DNA of 64,000 bases from Chromobotia macracanthus (Eukaryota; Chordata; Actinopteri; Cypriniformes; Botiidae): positions 1,727,501 through 1,791,500 of the forward strand of contig JAZGTH010000032.1 in assembly GCA_036877525.1 (NCBI GenBank), in the 5' to 3' direction. Below are positions 42,558-54,680 of the stretch, in pieces. The notes under the pieces were generated by a model. That model had not been told where the DNA came from, ran no database searches, and worked only from the letters and a program-made list of their open reading frames with translations. The position numbers were made by a program, and so were the translations under genes. The number at the start of each line of letters is the position of its first letter. The first letter of the stretch is position 1.

Positions 42558-43071
42558 CACTACCAGTCAAAAGTTTGGAAACACTTTTTCTTTGTTCATA
42601 TTATTTTTTTAATTTATGAATAATAGAAAACTTATCAAAACTATGAAATAACACAAATGTAACTTTAGGAATTATGTTGTGACTAAAGAAAATTAAAAAT
42701 AAGGTAAAATACGATATATGCTATTCACATTTCGTCTAGAATTTACAAAAAATTTCTTGACATTTTCCATCACCCAGTTTCTTGAGGAATCATCTTGAGA
42801 AGATTTTAAAAGAGTTTTGAAGGAGTTCCCCTCTATCTTGTGCTCCTATTGGCTGCTTTTTCGTCATTATTTTATCCAAATCATCTATTTCAAAAACACT
42901 TTTTTTAAATTGTAGTTTTCTAATAACAAAAATTAAATTGAAATTAGTATGTTGGCACAGTTATATTTTTATTTTTACATTTTTACCGTTTAATCAAATG
43001 TCTTCAGATGAAAAGATTTTTAAGATAAGAAACATTTCAGTCAAGTGTTTCCAAACGTTTGACTGGTAGTG
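42558..43071. mobile_element. Tc1/mariner MITE with TA target duplication
   Basis: The left end CACTACCAGTCAAAAGTTTG and right end, complement of CAAACGTTTGACTGGTAGTG, form terminal inverted repeats flanked by TA at 42556-42557 and 43072-43073. It is 514 bases, AT-rich, with no transposase. Confidence 0.88.
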
Positions 43072-43148
43072 TATGAGTTTCAGTTTTTGTACAGTTTACT
43101 GTGCAATTTATTAATTTTAGTTTCTGTTCACTACAGTTTCTGTAGTGG

Positions 43149-44582
43149 TGTCAGCGTCCTGGCTTCCTGTTTTGAATCTTTCTAGATTATATTGCCAGGA
43201 TCCTGACATGCCCTGTGTTTTGTGTCAGAGCGTGTTGTTTAGATCCTGATTCCGTTTTGGTTCTTGTTTCTTGAAGTCGGGATCTGAACGCACGTTCTGG
43301 GTCTTCGTCTTGTGTGGAAGCACGTGGTCCCTGTTTTGTTTACATTCGCCATGTGCTCTCCGGTCATGCGTCTCGGCCCCGCCCCCTTGTTCTCTTGTCT
43401 TGTTTGCGCTGATTTCGCGCACCTGTTCCTTATTGTCCATGTGTTATTTAATGCCCTCGTGTTCTCTGTCTCTTGTCGGTTTGTTCATATATCTTGTATC
43501 CCGCCTCCCTCTTGTCTTCCCAGCGCCGGCGTCCGCGCCTCCTGTCTGTGTCCCGGCCGTGTCTCTGTGCCCGGGTCCGCCCCGGCGCTCCCGGCCCCTG
43601 TCTCTGTCCCGGTCTGTGTCTCTGTTCCCGGGTCCGCCCCGGCGCTCCCGGCCCCTGTCTCAGACCTGGCCCCTGGGGTCCCGGGGATTCCCAGGTGTGA
43701 CTCCACTGGGCCATCTGTCCTTGGTCCTCCTCCTGTGCTCCCACCTGTTAATCCTGAGTTCTGTTTTAAAACCAGTGTTACTGAGTGTTCTCCCCATCCT
43801 GTGTCATGTCTTGTTCCTGTCCTGTGTTGTCCTCCAGTCCCTGTGCCTGTCTGTAGTTTAATTGTCTGGTCCGTCTTGTCTGCCTGTTTTGTCTTGGTCC
43901 TGTCTGCCGCCAGTCCTGTTACTCTGTCTGTTTGTCCTGGTCAGGTCAGTCCTGTCTGCAGACCAGGACCATCTGGTCTGTCGATCGGTCAGCCTGGCTG
44001 GTCAGCCTGGCTGGTTCGCCGGGTTGGTCCTGCCTGTCTGTCTGCCTGCCCCGTCTGGTCAGACTGCCTGGTCTGTCCAACAGAGCTTCCTGCTTGAGCA
44101 GGAAGACCTGACGGCCCTCCTGCTCGGCCCTTCTTGTCATGTCTGTTCTGTCTTGTCGATCTGTCTGTCTCTTTATGTCAAGGTCCTGACATGCCCTCTG
44201 TTCATGTGCTCTCCAGTCATGCGTCTCGGCCCTGCCCCCCGCCGCCCTCGTTGTCCATGTGTTATTTAATGCCCTTGTGTTCTCTGTCTCTTGTCGGTTC
44301 GTTCATGTGTCTTGTATCCCGCATCTTGTATCTCATTTGTGGCGTCTTGCATCTCGTGTCCCGTTTGTCGTGCCTCGTTTCCTGGTCACAGTGAGTCTTG
44401 TCACGTTCTTGTCTGGTCGTGTTTTTGCCCTGTCTGTTTTCTGGAGCTCTTTAGTTCTCGTTTTATTGCTGTTTTTGTTCATGTTTTACCCCCTCGTAGG
44501 TTATTGTTTTGTTCTTTCATTAAATAGAGATTTTTTTTTTCAGTTTAACGCTGTCTGGGTTTGTTTTCCGTGATACCTGACA
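43149..44582 (+). mobile_element. Expanded LTR of the 35020 family, target duplication AGTGG
   Basis: Starts TGTCAGCGTCCTGG and ends GATACCTGACA, with AGTGG at 43144-43148 and 44583-44587. The first 350 and last 350 bases align with the 672-base LTR at 35020. Between them lies about 700 bases of C/T- and GC-rich sequence with imperfect repeats (CCGGGTCCGCCCCGGCGCTC occurs twice, about 43567 and 43627). Part of the 5' sequence recurs near 44180-44340. Long proline/leucine/cysteine-rich frames here reflect base composition, not genes. Confidence 0.75.
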
Positions 44583-45009
44583 AGTGGTTTAAAATAAAAA
44601 CACGTTACACAATGATTCAAACTAATTTTATCACAATTTTATGCTTCAAGTAATCTAATCGAATACCTTAACCTACATAATACATTTTATATTCTATTAA
44701 ATTCTATCATCCGTGTAATACTATACATCAGTGGTTCTCAAACCAAAGGCTGCCAGATGGTGCCAGGGTGAACAGTTTTGATGTTTTATGAACTATTGCA
44801 TGATATCAGCTAAAGTGAGCCATAAGTTCAAATGGGCCATTTAAGGTTAGCGCATGATTACGCTCTCATATTTTCTCCTAAAAAAGATAACAGTTGCAAT
44901 CTGTTACCACAATGGAACTTGGTCTGTTTAATTATTAACAAAAATAATAAAATAACTATAAAATACTGTTCAAACATTTTTAACAGAATACCTTTCAACA
45001 TACAAATTT

Positions 45010-45565
45010 TTTCACATTGCAGGTATTCTCTCGTTCATGCAGGTACATGCTCTACAACATCAGGAAAATCAGACCCTCTTGTACAGGCACTTGTAATGTT
45101 AAAGCTGGACTACTGAAAAGCCCTACTGGCTGGCCTTCCAACCAACACAACCAAACCCCTGCAAATGATCCAGAATGCTGCAGCATGTCTGGTCTTCAAT
45201 CAATAAAACAGAGACCACGTTACAGTCCCCATCTCATTCCACTGGCTACATGTAGCAGCATTAACTTTCTGACTGAAAGGACAGTCACCAGAATGTCACC
45301 CTCCTAACTCAACTCACTCGTTCAGATATATGTCCCCTCCCACCAGCTAAGTTAATGTCTGACAAGCAATGTCTGATTGTTCCCTCACAATGAGGTAATG
45401 CCTTCTACTGTTCTTCCTGTCCCTGACATCAGAACTATTCCCACTTGTAAATGTAGCTTTGTAGACTAGGCTTGTTGGTTCTTCAGGCAAAATGTTAAAT
45501 GCTCTCTCTCTTTCTAAGTCACTTTGGATGAAAGCATCTGCTAAATGAATAAATGTAAAAAAAAC
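45010..45565 (+). mobile_element. L2 LINE 3' fragment with tail
   Basis: Decayed C-terminal reverse-transcriptase sequence (around IRKIRPSCTGTCNVKAGL, in mixed frames) is followed by the family tail 'gtagctttgtagactaggcttgttgg' and 'aagtcactttggatgaaagc'. Confidence 0.7.
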
Positions 45566-45569
45566 ATAC

Positions 45570-47480
45570 ACAACCATTCACTGTCCTAGTATAACAGCGT
45601 TATGCAATTTCGTTTTTAATATAAAATAAGTTTCATTGACATGTTTAGTTGACTTTTTCTAGCCTATTTTGAGGCTAATTGTATAGTTGTCTGCTAGGGG
45701 GATTTTTCACAATCAACCGCTGTGCCATAGACAGGTGTGCCATAGACTGTGTTAGAGTTATGTGTAACTTTTCTTCACTTTTAAACTCTCTGTGAAACAG
45801 GATGAATATAGGATGGAACAATATGATGGAATCTATAAATCTGTAAATCTGAGTCTATAAATCTGGTAGAAGTGAACCTTAAAAGGTGTCGATATAAACA
45901 CATTTGAATGCCCTTACTTCCCTATTCAGGAAAAGTTGGGGGGGGTTTCTTTAATCAGATAATTAGTTGAAGACACAAAATGCTAACCCCTGAGCACACA
46001 CACATACAAATATTTATTTACTCTACTAAACCGTTAGGCATTCACACCTACTTGCTCACAAATGTGTTAGGAGAAAGAAGAAGAAAACATCTGTTGTACA
46101 AAGGTGGGGGTCAGTTCCATATGGTGAGGGTCAAATCGAAAGGTTACATTGCATTATTGTGCCACCTTATTATTAGTATTTTATTGCACATTTAATGCAA
46201 TTTTTTGTCTCAGCTCCGTTACTGTGATTAAATAAATTCAAGAGGGATGGAAAAGGAATACAGAATACCATTCAGAGTTTAATGGCAGCTTTAATGGGAA
46301 ATACATTATTGTACTTTATTTGGTTGAAAGTGACCCATTTAAAGTTATTGGGTGAAAAATACAGTTTTTTAATTAGCAATGTGTATATGCAAAGTTTTAT
46401 ATTATCTTAACTGGAATACAGTGGCAGGAAAATGGGTTCTTACGCTTCACAAAAATCAGCCCAAAGTCCGTTAAAATGGTGCGAGTTTAATCAAAACACA
46501 AATCCTAAATTAAACACATGCACAAATCCTGTTGATTCCTGTATCCTATATGATATTACACTTGTTAAGCTTTATCTTGTGTTTCCTTACACGTTTAAAC
46601 ACAAGTTTTAACCATAAGTGACGGCAACGTAAGAAAACTGTTTCTCTCTTCTGCCCAAACCTGTTCAATCTCCGTAACCAGTGGGCGTGGCCGTTAAAGA
46701 AACAGAACAGAAATTATACATCTATAAATTATACATACAGAAACACAAGAAACAATAACGCAATATACAGGAAATATCAGAATTGCCTCTCAAAAAAAAG
46801 TTACAAAAGTTACAAAAAATTAATTAACAAAGAATAGTTTATATATTAAGTTAAACTTAACCTAAATTAATAAATGCTGTAAATGTCGGTAGTTCATGAC
46901 ATCGCAATGTATCAACTAAATTAAATTAAATTAAATTAAAGTTAAATTAAATCTTGTTTTCAAGTTATACCTAACTGGACTAGTTTTTTTACACTCATTT
47001 CGCATAAGTAATGGAGCACATTTAAATAGCATGGGACGGAAGGGACCCAAGAAAAGTCAGACCACCGGTAGCATATAAACAAAATACCTAATTACTATAC
47101 CTATATAGTACATATACCTATACCTATATATAAACAAAATACCTAATTAGGCGACTGCCCAAAACACATAAACAATTATTTTCCATGCATATTATATACT
47201 TAAGTACAAAAAATAAAAGTAAATATAAAGGGAAAAGCATTTTATAAAAAAAAGGTATTATAGTTCAGTAGTCTCATAGCTGCAGCGAAACTAACTTATC
47301 CCAGTGTGATACAACTTTCGATTTATGTGAAAAAGCCTATCATTTCTCATTTGGACCGCCATACAACATCATCACAGAAAGGCTACAAAGGGCACATAAA
47401 CATATCCAAATATACATATAATAAATATATACAAACACACATACTAAACATGAGACATTTATTCAGCAGCCTATTGGTTC
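45570..47480. other. AT-rich interval, no gene seen
   Basis: No recognised coding sequence. A TTAAA pentamer repeat (about 46920-46950) and plain AT-rich DNA occupy the interval. Confidence 0.5.
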
Positions 47481-47497
47481 TTTTCTTAGCTGACATC

Positions 47498-47600
47498 TTT
47501 AAACAAGCCCCCTTTTTTAAAGGGGGCTTGTTTAAACTATTAGGGGGACATCTTTAAACTTTAAACAAGCTTGTTTAAACTATTAGGGGACATCTTTAAA
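47498..47600. repeat. Palindrome cluster
   Basis: A perfect inverted repeat with 18-base arms and a 3-base loop (47498-47536), then a perfect 20-base palindrome TTTAAACAAGCTTGTTTAAA (47560-47579). Each is followed by CTATTAGGGG and GACATCTTTAAA. The second looks like the first without its CCCCC/GGGGG core. Confidence 0.9.
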
Positions 47601-47619
47601 CAAGCTCTGTGCCAGCGTG

Positions 47620-47880
47620 CAGCATAAGTGTGCATCTGTTAAAGAGAGGCATGGAGAAGAAATGCAAGGAAGGTGCAGAGAAATTGCGCAAAAAATACAG
47701 ACACTGCAAAATAATGTTTTCTGCCGCAACAGGACCTTCATCAGCTCCCGTGACTGATGATGATAGTAGTGGTGGCACTGGCAGCACCGGCATCCACAGA
47801 GAGGAGGATAAGAAGAGGGAGAGAGATGAAGTGTGTAGAGCCTGCTGTAAGCAGAACTGTTTTCTAAACACATAAGTGTA
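47620..47880 (+). pseudogene. Possible hAT-type transposase N-terminus fragment
   Basis: An open frame from about 47609 contains MEKKCKEGAEKLRKKYRHCK followed by a serine/glycine-rich acidic part. A lysine-rich 'GAEKLRKK' opening is seen in fish hAT/ZMYM-type transposases. No further domains follow. Weak identification. Confidence 0.3.
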
Positions 47881-48234
47881 GATACTGAGCCAAAAACACA
47901 AAATTACGGAGATAACACAAGGCAGCAATAAAATAATTGCACGCTTTGGTCTGTGACCACGTGGGTTTGGCTTGTTACATTTATAAGGGCGGGTGCAGTT
48001 ACTGCACTCTATAACGTCTCAATGTTTACATGTTGCTTTATTAAAATTAAGATAATTATTTTATTAATCAACATTAAGAGTGAGTCAACTTGCAGCATTT
48101 TTGTTTTGTTCTATTTACAATTTTGTATTGTTATTTACAATAGACTGTAGAGTAAATACAGTCTAGGTGTATTGCTTTTTTAGGTTTATTGCTTTTTAGT
48201 CTAGGTTTATTGTTTACCTAAAGTTTATCGCTTC

Positions 48235-48315
48235 GTTGTTTTCCTCACCTTGTAAGTCGCTTTGGATAAAAGCGTCTGCTAAATGCCTATATGAATGTAA
48301 TGTAAATGTAAACAC
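48235..48315 (+). repeat. L2/SINE tail fragment
   Basis: 'cttgtaagtcgctttggataaaagcgtctgctaaatg' followed by ATGTAATGTAAATGTAAA is the family 3' tail without an attached body. Confidence 0.8.
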
Positions 48316-48319
48316 TGTA

Positions 48320-49140
48320 TTTTTAGGACCTAACAAAATGTTCATGTGGACAATATAGTGTAAGCATACACACAGGAAAATAACCAGGTCAGTGTAAATA
48401 CAGAAGCTTTATTGGATTTAAAGTCCAACCAGAGAAATTCCAAACAGCAAAATATCATTAGGGTAATCAGATCATTACTTGGATAAACATAACAGCGTAT
48501 GTTGCCATCAACAGCAATGTCTGGAAACAGGTATGGGGGCTATTAGCAGTTTAGAATAAGTGCACACTTTGCTGTTGTGTGTTCAGTTCAGTGTTGAGTA
48601 TTCCTTTGTACTGTAGGTCAATGGACAACAGGCTGTAACTGGAATATGCTGGAGCAATATAAGGTCAGTATACGAAGGAGAGCCAGGTTAATCACCATAG
48701 CAAGCTGAGAGACCAGACGAAGAGGTGAGGAGTGTGGCTATATGTACTGGTTGATTTGGCGGTGGCAGGTGTGCATGATCAAAACTCAGGTAATTTGGAG
48801 AGTGTCAGCGTGGCTGGCTACTCACCCACTGTCTTTCCTTTTTTTTTTGAGCCAGGCTGAGATCTCCAGACGAGGAGGAGAGTATCAGTAGGAGAGAGGA
48901 GCGTGTCAGTGAAAGAGAAGAGAGTGTCAGTGAGAGAGGGACTCCCTGCTCTCAATGACTATTCAGTGCCATACTATGGAAAACAGTGATCATCTGGTAA
49001 TACAGTTCATCTGTCTTAAACATGCAGGCACATGGATGTTATAGCTTGTTTTTTTGGGTTTAATCAGTGTGGATTATACAGTTTTTGTGTATTAATAAAT
49101 TACACTTTCTAGATGTTTTTAATGTGTCAACTGTCACTCT
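48320..49140. other. No gene seen
   Basis: Non-coding. A purine-rich stretch near 48880-48945 repeats 'gagagtgtcagt' variants. No other recognisable feature. Confidence 0.45.
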
Positions 49141-49154
49141 TTCCTACCTACCTG

Positions 49155-49740
49155 TTATATGGCTTTAGTGCTTTCATAGAATAGGAGTTGGTATACATTT
49201 TCATCGGCATGCAAAAATGAGTGGTATTTGTGATCATATGTAGTGGGCTGGTCTGAAACAAAATGCCAGAGCTGGTCCCGCTCCAGCCCTGGGCCCAAGC
49301 ACTGAGCCCTGCAGCACTCCATACTGAACTTGTGATTGATATGACACCTTTTCATTCAAAGTAACAGACTGGAATAAGTCAGATAAATATGATTTAAACC
49401 ATGCCAGTCCAGTTTCCATTTCATTTAATTAATTTTCAAGCGTATTTAAGAGAATGCTGTGGTTAATAGTGTCAAAGGCTGCACTAAGGTTGAGAAGCAC
49501 TAGAGGATAGATGCAACCACGATCAGCCGACAAGAGCAAATCATTTGTCACTCTGATGAAAGCTGTCTGTATTATGATACTATCTAAATCCTGACTCAAA
49601 ATCCTTGCAGATATAATTGTTTTTTTAATGTTTTTTATAGAAGACATTCTGAGGAAACATGCTAAGTTTAATGAATATGTGTAATGAAAGGGGAGATAAC
49701 AGCAATTTTTATAAAAACCAACCACATCATCTCAGCTGAA
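49155..49740 (-). mobile_element. L2/CR1-clade LINE fragment
   Basis: On the minus strand, FIRVTNDLLLSADRGCIYPL and VLLNLSAAFDTINHSILLNT are followed by LAWFKSYLSDLFQSVTLNEK and VQYGVLQGSVLGP. It is the same family as 41090-42400, truncated before the catalytic YADD box. Confidence 0.8.
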
Positions 49741-49999
49741 GGCTGTAGTTTTGTATGTCCAGAAGAGGGAGTCACAGAATAAACTTTTTATTAAGGAAAT
49801 TTATGAAGAATGAAAATTAAACATATAAAACAAATATAATTTACTCTGAGTTTTATCATTTGAAAATAAACATGTATGTGCTCAAGTACAAAAATATTTT
49901 GTTCATTAAAACAACACATTTCTTGTAACCTTACACCAGCTCAATAGAAGTTTGGTTTATTATCTGCATTGATTTCTGATAAACAACGTAACACTAAAT

Positions 50000-50330
50000 T
50001 ACTTTACTCTTTCAAACATGTCTACTGTATGCTTGTGTAGCATTATTATGCTAGGCTTAGCTGCACTCATGACTCTCTGAAGGACCTTACAATCGATAAA
50101 TAAGCAGCTGCCATACCAGACAGTCACACAACCCATTAGTATGCTCTCAATGGTGCATCTATAGAAGCTGGTGAAGGTTTTGGGAGGGATGCCAAAGCTC
50201 CTGAGCCTCGGTAGGAAATGGAACCACTGACAAGCAGATTTAACTACTGACATGGTATGCAGAGACCAGGACATCACCAGGTGACCTGCTTGCCTTGGTG
50301 TGGAGAGATGCACACCAAGAAACTTGATGC
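50000..50330 (-). mobile_element. Non-LTR element C-terminal fragment
   Basis: The minus frame reads FHFLPRLRSFGIPPKTFTSF and YRCTIESILMGCVTVWYGSC, the region after the palm domain of a second fish LINE family, different from the L2-type copies. Confidence 0.65.
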
Positions 50331-50789
50331 TCTAGGATATATTGATGGCTCATAGCATGTATTTTACTACCATACAGTTAAAAATGTAATGTATTTGTAT
50401 AGACATTCTGGGCCAGTATGGCAATGTCCACCTCTGTAGTCATCTTGTTTACTTGCTCCAACATTAAACACAAGACAAATGTTGTTGACAATGTATAAAC
50501 AAATGTTCCCAAGTTTCTGCTGAATTATTAAATTATCTCTTTTCTAGATGCAAGTGTATTTATAGGTTACTGTACATCAGGTAAACATTTAAGGCTTATC
50601 CGATGTGCTTTCATAGTGCATAGCTGAACCGCAAATTTTCTAGAGAAAATTCTATGATGGGAAAGTTCACATTACTTTATTTTGATTTCAAAATACAATT
50701 AGGAGAAAAAACTTGTCAAGAAGCTTATTTTATTACCAGTGTAGTGTATATAACTTTCATATTGTTTCATCAACATTGTTTTTGTTCTA

Positions 50790-51520
50790 TTTGTGCCTCT
50801 GCAGCTTTCCTGCCTCCGTAACCTACCCAGCGCTCCCCGCAGGCAAACCGCAGAGAGGTCGCGACAACTGTTTCTGTCCCCCCTCAGGACAGGGCACCTT
50901 GGTGCATGGGTCTCCTTCCTCTCTTGGTATAGCCATGAGAATCTTTGGAGAAAGCGCCCAATTCCAGGGAAAGGCTGCTGCGTAGACAACACCCTGCTAA
51001 AAGGAGGTAATGTGTGGAGATGAGGCATGGACTGACAAGGCAGTACTACCTATGGTAAAGGTCTCTGTGCAGGGCCTACCTACTGTGACGGTACCACTAT
51101 CAACAGAGACTGTCAGCAGTAAAGCACCAAGGGAAAGACACAGGTTCACTGACAGGAAAACTGTATCACTGAGAATACACATGTGGTGTTACTGAGGGGG
51201 AACCACTACACATGGGGCACCTATGGGGGCTCCCCATAGTCCAGAAAGGGGCTAGGGGCTACAAGAGGGTAAGAAGGTCCTTCCTCAGGGAAATCTGCCA
51301 GGGAAGGGGCTGTCGTGAGAAGCATCAGGTCCGAAAACCATGTCCGGGTGGACCAGTACAGCGAACAAGTACTTGCCTGTCCTGCAGCAACGGATGAAAC
51401 CAGTGCAGGGCCAAAAGCACTGCCAACAACTCAAGGCAACTGATGGTGCGTGTGTGCCTTGGGGCCATGTCCCAACAAACAATAAAGTTTGTTTTATTGT
51501 TTTTACTTGAGAAAGCCAAC
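50790..51520 (-). mobile_element. DIRS-like fragment (RNase H part)
   Basis: On the minus strand SCLELLAVLLALHWFHPLLQ is the RNase H region of DIRS pol, broken soon after. The lower part (about 50810-50960) is nucleotide-similar to 54355-54480, which belongs to the larger DIRS remnant. An internal deletion joins the two. Confidence 0.6.
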
Positions 51521-51684
51521 ATACTGTGTGTGGTGCTTATTAGTGGTGCTTGCGAAGCAAAGCATAACTATTAGGGGAAATCGGGGGCAATTGTAATATT
51601 TTTGACATTTTCCTTCATAACTACTTGAGATATAATAGTCATCTATTTATACATAAAAATATAGGTCCACTAATTAATAGTGTA

Positions 51685-53313
51685 CAGTCGTGAAAAAATT
51701 AGGACACCCTATAAAAGCCTGTGTATTTTTGTAACATTTTGCAACATTTTGGATATATGGATATTTAATCTCAATTTTAACAATACAGAGAGATTAAAGT
51801 AATATATCTAAGCAATTAAAACTGAAGAGGGGATTTTCTGTAAAATGTAATTCCACAAAATGCAAATTTTAACTGAGGCAAAAGTTAGGACACCCTCACA
51901 TGTATTCCCTCTTAAAATGGCTCAAATCACACACAGGTGTATCACACCAGGTGCACGTAATTAGTAGATCGTTACTCAGCATTTTGAATGAGGCTTACCC
52001 TATCTAAACCTCAGACATTTAGTTTGGTGTGCTCCTGACTGTTGAAGTGAGAGTGTGAGCACCATGGTGAGAGCAAAAGAGCTGTCAGAGGCCTTCAAAA
52101 AATTGTAGCATCCTATGAGTCTGGTAAGGGATTTAAAAAGATCTCAAAAGATTTTGTAATCAGCCATTCCACTGTCTGGAAGATCATCTACAAGTGGAGG
52201 GCTTTCAAAACAACTGCCAACATGCCCAGGTCTGGTCGCCCCATGAGCAAGTTCACCCCAAGAGCAGACCGCAAGATGCTAAAAGAGCTCTCCAAAAACA
52301 CTAAAATGTCATTTCTGGACCTACAGCAGGCTCTGGATACTGCTGATGTAAAAGTGCATGCCTCTATAATCAGAAAGAGACTGCACAAGTTTAACTTGCA
52401 TGGGAGGTGTGCAAGGAGGAAACCTTTGCTCTCTAAGAGAAACATCAAGGCCAGAATGACATTTGCCAGAGAAAATGTTGACAAAGACCAGGACTTCTGG
52501 AATAATGTTCTTTGGACAGATGAGTCCAAAATTTAATTATTTGGCCACCAGAGCAGAGGACATGTTTGGCGTAAACCAAAGACAGCATTCCAGGAAAACA
52601 ACCTCATACCAACTGTGAAGCATGGAGGTGGAAGTGTCATGGTTTGGGGCTGCTTTGCTGCAGCAGGACCTGGTCAGCTCCCCATCATAGAATCCACCAT
52701 GAATTGTACTATGTATCAGAAGGTGCTTGAAGAACATGAGACCATCTGTTAGAAAATTAAAGCTGAAGCGGAACTGGACCATGCAACATGACGATGACCC
52801 AAAACATTCTAGTAAATCAACCAAAGACTCGCTGAAAAGGCAGTAATGGAGAGTCCTGGAATGGCTGAGTCAAAGTCCAGATCTGAATCCCATTGAGATG
52901 CTGTGGGGTGACTTGAAAAGGGCTGTACATGCAAGAAACCCCTCAAACATCTCACAGCTGAAAAAATTCTGCATTGAATTCTGCAATTCTGCAAAATTCT
53001 GCAAATTCTGCAAATTTCCTCAGACCGGTAGATGGCTACAAGAAGCGTCTCACGGCAGTTATTTCAGCCAAAGGAGGTAACACTAGCTATTAGGGGCTAG
53101 GTTGTCCTATCGTTTTCCACAGTTAAAATAGGCATTATTGTAGAATTAAATTTACATAAGATCTTGAAAATACTTTTCTTCAGTTTTAATTGTTTAGTTA
53201 TATTACTTTAATCTATCTGTATTGTTAAAATTGAGACTAAATAACCATATATTTAAAAAAATTTACAAAATACACATGCTTTCATAGGGTGTCCTAATTT
53301 TTTCATATGACTG
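51685..53313 (+). mobile_element. Near-complete Tc1-like transposon
   Basis: The left end CAGTCGTGAAAAAATTAGGA then CACCCTAT, and the right end (complement CAGTCATATGAAAAAATTAG then GACACCCTAT), are terminal inverted repeats about 1.63 kb apart. The left flank is TA; the right flank has changed to CA. A transposase frame runs from 52064 and is broken (see next entry). Confidence 0.88.
52064..53080 (+). pseudogene. Tc1-like transposase, broken
   Basis: Starting MVRAKELSEAFKK, the frame soon shifts. The intact middle (52222-52536) has MPRSGRPMSKFTPRADRKML and a DDE first aspartate in FWNNVLWTDESKI; a stop follows. HGGGSVMVWGCFAAAGPGQL (about 52622) is the conserved Tc1 segment before the second aspartate. 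Later frames are broken several times. A functional family member has about 340 residues. Confidence 0.85.
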
Positions 53314-53990
53314 CAATTAATATATTTTCACTAATAAGGACAAGACTATAATATTAAATTAAATTAAATCCACCCCCTTGGTGGGGGCAATTATAACACA
53401 GAAGTCATATTAACCCACTGTATCTCAGAAAAGCCTACATCAAAGTAATCACTTTACTGCTGTAGTATCTAATAACATCTAAGAATGTTACTAAGAGTTT
53501 TTTATATATGATTCATAATTTTTTAGGTGTCAGGCATCATATGCATTCAAACAGCAAAAGTATGTTTCAATTTCTTTGCAAAAGACTTGGCAACTACTCT
53601 ATTGGTAGTTGCTCCAAACTAGATTTTAATTATTTAAACATATATTTTACTCACATACTTTAACTTCTGTAAACAAATCATTCTCTTCAGTTTTGCTGAG
53701 TCTTATACAATCACACCACTTTCAATCCACTATACAGACAAACTGACAAATAGGAGAACTTTGCTTTTGCAGACATAGGCCTATATAATATTCACACTTT
53801 CTGTCAAACACATATAAAACGCATTCTTGTTATACAAAGAATGTATTCTAGGCTAAGTGATGATTTATGTTGATTTATATTAAACACATTGAACACACCA
53901 CACATTTATTTTAATACACTTTTTTATGTAGTTTTAAATTTATATAGAGTGAAATATGTTTATTTTCTAACATTAGGTCAATGTACTGAC
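53314..53990. other. No gene seen
   Basis: AT-rich sequence between the Tc1 and DIRS remnants; no recognised feature. Confidence 0.5.
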
Positions 53991-54259
53991 ATATGGGGTC
54001 TTGCTTGAAAGCCCTATCACCTTGTGCGCCAATAAACATTGCGCCAATAAAAAAAAATGCGCCAACAAACATTGGCCCAAGAGGAACAAAGCCAATGAGC
54101 ATTGGGCAAAGGAGTTGTGGGCTGGGTCCCGCCTGCCCAGAACCAGGTACGAGGCATAACATCTCTGTTCCCTCCTTCAGGGAACAAGGGTTACATACGT
54201 AATCAAGATGTTCCCTTTCAGTCAGTCATATTCAAGCTTACGTCAACATACTGACATGT

Positions 54260-54680
54260 GGGGTCCCTAAGGAAAGTGCCGCAAGCCGACCCACATTACG
54301 ATCAAGGAATGCAAGTATGGGCAAGCGAGGCAGGCCTCTGTACGACAGTTTCCCTGTCTCCGCAACCTACCCAGCTTTCTGCGCAGACAGACCATCGTGA
54401 CCCAACAGGGTGCGGAGCCTGGTCACGGAGAGGTCGCAGCAATTGTTCCTGCCCCCCCAACCTCTGTTTGGAGACAGCCTTTCCCTTCTGCTGACCTCCG
54501 AAGTAGACAAAAAGCTGATCAGAGCTTCTGAAGCTCAAAGTGTGGTCAACATAAATGTGCAGGGCATGAACAGGACACAACAAAAAAGGGCAGGGTCTGC
54601 CTCCTCCACGAGCAGCGTTTGCTGGCTCACCACCTGGTCCTTGAAAGGCATGGTGGAAACCTTGGGCACACACATCTAGG
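54260..54680 (-). pseudogene. DIRS tyrosine-recombinase remnant
   Basis: CPVHALHIYVDHTLSFRSSD and QLFVYFGGQQKGKAVSKQRL match the middle of the DIRS tyrosine recombinase. The C-terminal part with the His-x-x-Arg and catalytic tyrosine is missing. Confidence 0.65.

Noticed and set aside
43271..44269. Long open frames (up to 261 codons) rich in proline, leucine, valine and cysteine
   Set aside because: They lie inside the expanded LTR, overlap in several frames and both strands, and reflect the C/T- and GC-rich repeats rather than a protein.
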